Origin: Bacteriovoracaceae bacterium UBA7695
GTDB taxonomy: Bacteria; Bdellovibrionota; Bacteriovoracia; Bacteriovoracales; Bacteriovoracaceae
Assembly: GCA_002482685.1 (NCBI GenBank)
Contig: DLGL01000103.1
Location: 14,026-25,064 of the forward strand
DNA: 11,039 nucleotides
Direction: 5' to 3'
In this document: piece by piece, positions 6,775 to 11,039 of the stretch
How positions within the stretch are numbered: position 1 is the first letter of the stretch
Layout of the letters: each line of letters opens with the position of its first letter
Notes under the pieces: generated by a model
Database searches by the model: none
Told to the model about the DNA's origin: nothing
The model's input: only the letters and a program-made list of their open reading frames with translations
Program-made: the position numbers and the translations under genes

Positions 6775-7275
6775 CTACGGTGTCTTTCCAGGCAGACTGA
6801 GCATGTCTTCCAGGAAAAAGGCGGCCAATTCCTGACGGCCAGAGAGGCCAGATTTTTTATAAATACTTGTGGCCTGCTGCCTAACGGTTTTTTCATGAGT
6901 ATGCCGTATGTCGGCAATTTCTTTCATGGAAAAACCTTTAATTAGTAAAAGGGCCACATCTCTTTCACTTTGAGACAAATGCCATATTCCAAATTCATTC
7001 TCGATTAACTGTCCCAAAACCTGAGTATTGGCATGGGCCTTCTCTTTCCACTCCTGGTAGGACTTTTTTGTTTCCAGAAGTTCTGTACTGAGCGAACTAA
7101 TATGCCCATTTTTCTGAACAATTAACCTGAGCTGCCAAATGGTTGCTCCTAAGGCCAAAACGAATAGAGCCGCTTCATGCCAGACGTGCGTCAGAGGAAT
7201 TCCCGCATTTAAATCAAGGGCGATATCGGTAATAAAAAAGGCAGCAAATACCACTAAAACTATCAGATTTCTCAT
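6775..7275 (-). CDS. Membrane-anchored LuxR-family transcriptional regulator, 166 aa
   Basis: A DNA-binding regulator tethered to the inner membrane. Two predicted helices lie at about 3-20 and 32-49, then a linker likely to be coiled-coil (about 50-95). A C-terminal LuxR/GerE-type helix-turn-helix (98-158) shows LSQSERDVALLLIKG (100-114), MKEIA (117-121), the recognition-helix region T-V-R (130-132), and IYKKSGLSGRQEL. There is no receiver or autoinducer domain, so signals would enter through the membrane part or an unseen partner. The ATG at 7273-7275 has no recognisable Shine-Dalgarno sequence and a short AT-rich leader. It lies directly upstream of, and on the same strand as, the efflux operon (74 bp from its stop to the next ATG), making that operon a natural candidate target, but this is inference. 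The fold assignment is firm; the target is not. Confidence 0.88.
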   Translation of the reverse strand: MRNLIVLVVFAAFFITDIALDLNAGIPLTHVWHEAALFVLALGATIWQLRLIVQKNGHISSLSTELLETKKSYQEWKEKAHANTQVLGQLIENEFGIWHLSQSERDVALLLIKGFSMKEIADIRHTHEKTVRQQATSIYKKSGLSGRQELAAFFLEDMLSLPGKTP

Positions 7276-7448
7276 GCAAAAATACTAACTTGAAACAACT
7301 CGTCTAGGCCACGACGAAAATGATTCCCAGGACATGGCCAGCGAAACAACGTTCAATTACCGGTGCCACATCGATATATATCCATGGTAAGGTTTAGTTA
7401 TGAAAATATTAACCTTAATTTTAACCCGCTCATGTATCTCATGCCTTC
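7276..7448. other. Divergent intergenic region, 173 bp
   Basis: This region separates the LuxR-type gene (minus) from the VTT-like gene (plus). It contains TTCAAT (7352-7357) and TATATA (7375-7380) with 17-base spacing, a weak promoter candidate for the plus strand, and the repeat set at 7388-7426. Neither flanking start codon has an AGGA-type ribosome binding site. Confidence 0.4.
7388..7426. repeat. Inverted repeat TAAGGTT/AACCTTA with overlapping TTAACC direct repeat
   Basis: TAAGGTT at 7388-7394 is matched by AACCTTA at 7411-7417 (16 bases apart). TTAACC occurs at 7409-7414 and again at 7421-7426, a 12-base period. It lies 23-61 bases before the ATG at 7449. The arms are short and the region is AT-rich, so an operator is only a possibility. 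Confidence 0.35.
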
Positions 7449-8069
7449 ATGATACTTATCTTGAATGCAGAGTTTACCCGGCCGAACAGTTTTAGCATGG
7501 CCACCTCCGAGAAGCTCCACACCAAAATTCAAACTTATGTTCAGAAGCTGGAACAATTCGCTGACCGTGCCTGGTATCCGCCATTCATAGGACTTCTTGC
7601 GGCCCTGGATAATTTAATTATCATTATCCCTAATGATGGAATCCTTGTTGCAAGCTCCATGCTGGTGCCAAAGCGCTGGGCCTGGTTTGCTCTGTGGATT
7701 TCCATCGGGTCAACGGTTGGGGCCGTCATGCTCAGCTTAGTGGTTCAACACAAAGGCTTGCCGTGGGTCTTAGACTTTTTTCCCGGCATCGACAAAGGTC
7801 AGATATGGATCTGGACTGAACAATTTTTTGATAAATACGGACTCTTTGTGGTCTTCGCCGTAGGAATTAGTCCTCTTATGCAACAGCCTGTGATAATTCT
7901 CTCGGCCCTTGCAAATACACCGTTAATTGAACTTGCTGCTGTTATTTTTATAGGACGTTTTCTTAAATTCAATCTCATGGCCTATCTAGGTTCTCACTCA
8001 CCTAAACTACTTAAAAAAATGTGGGGAATGAAAGGCGAACTTAAAGATGCAGGAATTAAGATTGAGTAA
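7449..8069 (+). CDS. VTT/DedA-like integral membrane protein, up to 206 aa
   Basis: A polytopic inner-membrane protein with hydrophobic segments at about 45-70, 78-100, 130-155 and 158-180. The pattern of a first half-helix (FIGLLAALDNLIIIIPNDGILVASS), then RWAWFALWISIGSTVGAV, then a GISPLMQQPVIILSALA re-entrant-looking segment and an I-G-R-F-L-K-F motif (168-174), resembles the VTT (DedA/YqaA/TVP38) superfamily. Those proteins have been linked to lipid scrambling and membrane homeostasis. The family call is moderate because canonical DedA motifs are only partly present. The start is uncertain: ATG 7449 gives 206 aa and ATG 7497 (beginning MATSEK) gives 190 aa. Neither has a Shine-Dalgarno sequence, and 7497 looks more natural because the first 16 residues are unlike the rest. 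It is followed 33 bp later by a K+-channel gene, probably co-transcribed. Confidence 0.7.
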   Translation: MILILNAEFTRPNSFSMATSEKLHTKIQTYVQKLEQFADRAWYPPFIGLLAALDNLIIIIPNDGILVASSMLVPKRWAWFALWISIGSTVGAVMLSLVVQHKGLPWVLDFFPGIDKGQIWIWTEQFFDKYGLFVVFAVGISPLMQQPVIILSALANTPLIELAAVIFIGRFLKFNLMAYLGSHSPKLLKKMWGMKGELKDAGIKIE

Positions 8070-8102
8070 CCCCCTCATTACAAATTTAACGGTAACTCTT
8101 AA

Positions 8103-8465
8103 ATGAAAGAATTTAATCTCTTCCTGGCAGAAATCAGATTTCTGCTCAAATCTCAGTTCTTTATTTTTTTGACAATTTTAGGCAATGGCCTGATTGGGCT
8201 CGCCGGTCTGATGTTTTATCTTATCGAAGAGGGTGTAAACCCTAAAGTTCAGCGGTACATGGATGCTATCTGGTGGAGCTTTGCAACTGCCACAACCACT
8301 GGATATGGTGATATCACGCCAGTAACAGACCTAGGCAAAATACTAAGTATTCTCCTCATGCTTATGGGTCTTGCACTTTTCTCCATGTTTACCGCCCTCT
8401 TTGCTGAAACCATTCTCACTAGCAACAAACTTTTGAAAGAGCAGAAGAAACAAGACAATCAGTGA
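8103..8465 (+). CDS. Two-TM K+ channel (Ion_trans_2 type), 120 aa
   Basis: A minimal potassium channel subunit of KcsA-like topology: TM1 about 17-41, an outer turret (EEGVNPKVQRY), pore helix with W57-W58 (MDAIWWSFATAT), selectivity filter TTTGYGD at 64-70, ITP, then TM2 about 76-102 and a short basic-hydrophilic tail. There is no voltage sensor, RCK/TrkA-N domain or CNBD, so gating would rely on the pore itself or a partner. Four subunits are expected to assemble. The ATG lacks a clear Shine-Dalgarno sequence. The gene sits 33 bp after the VTT-like gene on the same strand. Its last 7 bp overlap the end of the convergent universal-stress-protein gene. Confidence 0.92.
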   Translation: MKEFNLFLAEIRFLLKSQFFIFLTILGNGLIGLAGLMFYLIEEGVNPKVQRYMDAIWWSFATATTTGYGDITPVTDLGKILSILLMLMGLALFSMFTALFAETILTSNKLLKEQKKQDNQ

Positions 8466-8908
8466 TTTTTTAAAAGAATCATATTTGCAAGTGAGTGCTT
8501 ATTCACATACTGAGCAAATGAGCTGTCAAAAATATTGTGTTTTTGACGGGTTGGAATGATCACCAGATCAGCATGATTCTCTTTAACATAATCACAGAAG
8601 AGAGATTTGGGATTTTCATCAAATAAACATTTATGATGAACATGGCCTTCATAGTTGGCGGGTAGAACATCCTTGGCGATTTTCGTAAGAAGAGCGACTA
8701 CTGATTCCTGGATCGAAATTCTGTCGGCCTCCACCGGATAAACCATGGGAAAGTCACCAATCATCGAGCTAAAATTTATAGTGTTAAAAACATGAACAAA
8801 ATGTATTTCACTTTCCCTTAGAAAACTCATGTTTCGCAAAGGTGAAAGCTGACTTGAGATCTCATCAGTCATAGCAACGGCAACAACAATTTTTTTTGCA
8901 AACTTCAT
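8459..8908 (-). CDS. Universal stress protein (UspA-family), 149 aa, degenerate nucleotide motif
   Basis: A single-domain USP fold. Strand 1 is KKIVVAVAMTDE (5-16), followed by a helix, strand 2 IHFVHVF (35-41), a helix near 65-82, and ADLVIIPTRQK (113-123) then the last helix and strand ANMILLK (141-147). Length is typical (about 140-150). The ATP-binding G-x2-G-x9-G-S/T motif expected after strand 4 is not present: the aligned region (119-131) reads PTRQKHNIFDSSF, with no glycine. It is therefore likely a non-ATP-binding, UspA-like member. The ATG has a strong AAGGGAG site about 7 bases upstream. It lies 56 bp after the response regulator on the same strand, with an FNR-like palindrome in the gap, so separate regulation is possible, and read-through from the kinase unit also. 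Confidence 0.87.
   Translation of the reverse strand: MKFAKKIVVAVAMTDEISSQLSPLRNMSFLRESEIHFVHVFNTINFSSMIGDFPMVYPVEADRISIQESVVALLTKIAKDVLPANYEGHVHHKCLFDENPKSLFCDYVKENHADLVIIPTRQKHNIFDSSFAQYVNKHSLANMILLKNH
8463..8481. repeat. AT-rich inverted repeat at the convergent channel/USP gene ends
   Basis: A 19-base near-perfect palindrome (TGATT...AATCA arms, T-run/A-run core, one T-G pair) overlaps both stop codons. There is no GC-rich stem, so it is at best a weak bidirectional terminator. Confidence 0.3.
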
Positions 8909-8955
8909 AATTAACTCCCTTAAGTATTTTTACCACACCTGCTATCTGGATTCCC

Positions 8956-8967
8956 TGATATAGATCA
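8956..8967. promoter_or_regulatory. FNR/ANR-like binding site upstream of the USP gene
   Basis: TGAT-ATAG-ATCA has the exact TGAT-N4-ATCA core of FNR-family sites (consensus TTGAT-N4-ATCAA; only the two outermost bases differ). Its centre is 53-54 bases before the USP ATG (8908). With a -10-like AATACT on the minus strand (8923-8928), the site would sit roughly 41-46 bases upstream of the transcription start, the usual activator position for FNR. It also covers the stop codon of the response regulator gene. Site assignment is from pattern alone. Confidence 0.42.
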
Positions 8968-9351
8968 TGGTTTCCCACAATGCTCTTCGACCATCCTATA
9001 GAGCTCATCGAGTTCAAAAGGTTTTTGTATCCTCTCGATGGACCCAGGAACAGCGTCTGGATTAATCGGACTTCCCTTGGCCGTAGCGATCAAGACTTTG
9101 ATTTCAGCAAAACGCTCTTTATAGTTCTTCTCGATTGTGTCAAGAAGAGTGACTCCATCCATTTCTGGCATCATGAGATCAAGAATCATGCATCCCGGAA
9201 GATTGTCTGGAGCAAGATCCAGAAGGAAGTCTAGGGCGAGTCTGCCATTTTCAACTGTCACAACTTTATACCCTTCTGCTTTAAGGGCCTGAGCGACTTG
9301 CTCACGGATATCATCATCGTCTTCTACAATAAGGATTTGTTTACAGTTCAT
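8965..9351 (-). CDS. Receiver-only response regulator (CheY-like), 128 aa
   Basis: A stand-alone REC domain without an output domain. The acidic pocket is at E10-D11-D12 (in VEDDDDIR), the phospho-acceptor Asp is D58 in MILDLMMPEMDG, the conserved Thr is T90 (IATAKG) and the conserved Lys K110 (QKPFELDEL). All catalytic and switch residues are present, so phosphotransfer should be functional. Its ATG overlaps the histidine kinase stop by four bases (9348-9351), so it is translationally coupled to, and presumably phosphorylated by, that kinase. With no DNA-binding domain it must act on another protein, or pass phosphate to a phosphotransfer protein encoded elsewhere. Its stop lies 56 bp before the universal stress protein gene. 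Confidence 0.95.
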   Translation of the reverse strand: MNCKQILIVEDDDDIREQVAQALKAEGYKVVTVENGRLALDFLLDLAPDNLPGCMILDLMMPEMDGVTLLDTIEKNYKERFAEIKVLIATAKGSPINPDAVPGSIERIQKPFELDELYRMVEEHCGKP

Positions 9352-11039
9352 GAGAGGCCTTCTTCTTTTGGAATTTCTACGATGAATGTTGAGCCTTTAC
9401 CAAGCTCACTTTCAACCCAGACTTTTCCGTTATGGGCTTTGACGATTTGTTTTGTGATAAAAAGTCCTAGACCCAAACCACTTACTTCATTTGGGTCAAC
9501 TGAGCGCTCAAATCGGTCAAAGATTTTCTCCTTCGCCCCTTCAGCAATCCCTATGCCCTGATCGGTAACAGTGAGCCTTACCAATTGGTTCTGGCCTTCA
9601 ACTCTAACAGTAACAGGCTTCTTTTTTCCGTATCGAATAGCATTCGTTAATAAATTGGTAATGACTTGTTCTAGGCGCAACTTGTCCCAGTTACCTCGTG
9701 TGTTCTGGCACGGAGTAACTTCAGGCAAAGGTACAGCGATGTTTTCAAATTGTCCCTTAAGTCGTTCAATGACCTCTTTAGTTAGATCGCAGAGATCAAA
9801 TTCTTCTCTGATCACATTAAGGTTTCCAGAACGGATCCGGGATACATCAAGCATGTCATCCACCAGGCGAGTGAGATGGGAGACTTGTTTTTCTGTAAGC
9901 TGAACGATGCGGTTCACGTTCTCCGGGGAATAAGCACCCGGATCATTTTTTTTCACTAACCGCTGATGGAGCTGTGCCTGAATTTTTAAAGATGTAAGCG
10001 GAGTTTTTAGTTCATGAGAAGCAATCGATAAAAATTCATCCCGGGCCTTAAGCGCATCTTTTAACTCTTCTTCAAAGATCTTCAGATCATGGATATCAAA
10101 GACTGTTCCAGCATATCCGATATATTTTCCATCTTGATCATAACGAGGGTTTCCGGCATCAATGGCCCAGCGGTAATCGCCAGATTTTGTTTTTAAACGG
10201 TATTCAGCATAGAAAGGTTTCTGAGCAGAGTTAGCATTGACGTAGATTTCTTCAGTACGTTTTTTATCATCTGGATGAGTGGCATCAAGCCAACCAAATC
10301 CCAATGCCTCGGCTTCCGTTTGCCCTGTGAAATCGTACCACTTCTTACTTAGGTATGAGCATGAGCCGTCAACCCCTGTGATCCACAAAATGGCTGGAGA
10401 GACATCAACACTTCTTTCATATTCAATCCGGGCCCGCTTTTGATCATCTACATCCGTTGTGGTGCCAATCCATTCAATGATTTTTCCAGATTGATCGAGA
10501 ATAGGTACTCCACGAGCGATATGCCAGCGGTAATCCCCATTTAACATTTTCACCCGGTATTCAGTATTATATTCGGCTTTACCAGAGACGGCCAAGTTCC
10601 AATCCTCGATAGCTTTTGCGCGGTCATCTGGGTGAACAAAATTTGTCCAACCAGTGCCGATGTTATCTTCAAGTTTTGTTCCAGTTTTCTTAAGCCAATT
10701 TAAATTAAAATAATAGGCATACCCCACAGAGTCCGTACGCCAAGCCATCTGCGGAATGGTTTCGGCCAGGGTTTGCAGTCGTGCTTCACTGGCCTTGATA
10801 AGATCGTGAGCATTTTTTTCTTCTGTTATATCCATCACTGTACCGATCATGTCGACAGGTTGACCCTCATCATCTAAGCGTAAATGTCCTCGGGCCTGGA
10901 TCCAGAGCACATCTCCCTCGGGTGTGATGGTGCGGTACTCATCTTTATAAGCTTCACCAGATTTTACAGAAGCCACAAAAACACGTGCCACGCGTTCTCG
11001 ATCATTTGGGTGGATCAAGGTATTAATCGCTTCATCCGG
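9348..11039 (-). CDS. Multi-PAS histidine kinase (N-terminus outside window)
   Basis: The frame is open to the window edge with no start in sight, giving 563 visible residues; the TTG at 11016-11018 is an internal Leu of a PAS domain. Visible domains: the end of a PAS/PAC (about 1-70, ...GTVMDITEEKNA), PAS 2 (87-202, ending GTTTDVDDQKRA), PAS 3 (207-322, ending GTVFDIHDLK), then HisKA with FLSIASHELKTPLTS (His about residue 342). HATPase_c follows with N-box NLLTNA (about 462-467), DQGIGI (G1, about 493-498), an F-box IFDRFER and GLGLGLF (G2, about 521-527). PAS 2 and 3 share the GDYRW...G and W/Y-x-G-T patterns of PAS_3 folds and look like an internal duplication. No transmembrane segment is visible, so the visible part is cytosolic. 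It overlaps its response regulator gene by four bases. The sensed signal is unknown. Confidence 0.95.
   Translation of the reverse strand, partial: PDEAINTLIHPNDRERVARVFVASVKSGEAYKDEYRTITPEGDVLWIQARGHLRLDDEGQPVDMIGTVMDITEEKNAHDLIKASEARLQTLAETIPQMAWRTDSVGYAYYFNLNWLKKTGTKLEDNIGTGWTNFVHPDDRAKAIEDWNLAVSGKAEYNTEYRVKMLNGDYRWHIARGVPILDQSGKIIEWIGTTTDVDDQKRARIEYERSVDVSPAILWITGVDGSCSYLSKKWYDFTGQTEAEALGFGWLDATHPDDKKRTEEIYVNANSAQKPFYAEYRLKTKSGDYRWAIDAGNPRYDQDGKYIGYAGTVFDIHDLKIFEEELKDALKARDEFLSIASHELKTPLTSLKIQAQLHQRLVKKNDPGAYSPENVNRIVQLTEKQVSHLTRLVDDMLDVSRIRSGNLNVIREEFDLCDLTKEVIERLKGQFENIAVPLPEVTPCQNTRGNWDKLRLEQVITNLLTNAIRYGKKKPVTVRVEGQNQLVRLTVTDQGIGIAEGAKEKIFDRFERSVDPNEVSGLGLGLFITKQIVKAHNGKVWVESELGKGSTFIVEIPKEEGLS

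Noticed and set aside
8463..8481. AT-rich palindrome as a strong terminator for the channel and USP genes
   Set aside because: The stem has almost no GC pairs and lacks a following T-run, so it is listed only as a weak inverted repeat.
11016..11018. TTG as the start of the histidine kinase
   Set aside because: The frame stays open to the window edge, and the residues before it (PDEAINT) continue a PAS domain ending in LIHPNDR. The gene is truncated by the window.
1..11039. Mobile element, CRISPR, toxin-antitoxin or phage-defence system
   Set aside because: No transposase, integrase, direct-repeat array, tRNA-flanked boundary, or known defence domain is visible. The K+ channels and VTT protein are not in an effector arrangement I can support.

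Overview
The window looks like chromosome from a Gram-negative bacterium of moderate to low GC. It encodes a predicted outer-membrane efflux protein with a signal peptide, a lipoprotein with a lipobox, and an inner-membrane RND pump. Most genes have AAGGAG-type ribosome binding sites. Two-component signalling, a membrane-bound LuxR regulator, bacterial K+ channels and small lineage-restricted-looking proteins would suit a Bdellovibrionota/Bacteriovorax-like or other deltaproteobacterial-type genome. That placement is inference only; no rRNA or taxonomic marker is present. I see no tRNA, rRNA, insertion sequence, CRISPR array, integrase or phage gene.

Layout. (1) 2-160, plus strand: C-terminal tail of a membrane protein, closed by a strong bidirectional terminator. 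(2) 193-1024, minus strand: three small genes. One encodes a lipoprotein with its own terminator, followed by a two-gene unit for an Asn/Ser-rich 78-aa protein and a Pro/Thr-rich 66-aa protein. (3) 1311-2404, plus strand: a DUF3253-like small protein translationally coupled (4-base overlap) to a six-TM voltage-gated K+ channel with a C-terminal zinc ribbon. (4) 2343-6700, minus strand: a two-gene heavy-metal efflux operon (outer-membrane factor, then CzcA-type RND pump) that overlaps the channel gene tail-to-tail by 62 bp and has no adaptor (CzcB) gene. (5) 6775-7275, minus strand: a two-TM LuxR-type regulator just upstream of the efflux operon. (6) 7449-8465, plus strand: a VTT/DedA-like membrane protein and a two-TM K+ channel. 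(7) 8459-11039, minus strand: a multi-PAS histidine kinase running off the window, a receiver-only response regulator overlapping it by 4 bases, and a universal stress protein with an FNR-like palindrome upstream.

Together the region reads as an envelope and ion-homeostasis/stress island: divalent metal export, two K+ conductances of different architecture, PAS-based sensing, and a stress protein possibly under oxygen control. No single novel multi-gene system is demonstrable. The most unusual features are the adaptor-less czcC-czcA pair beside a membrane-tethered regulator, the long convergent overlap between pump and channel genes, the DUF3253/K+-channel coupling, and the FNR-like site at the stress-protein gene.
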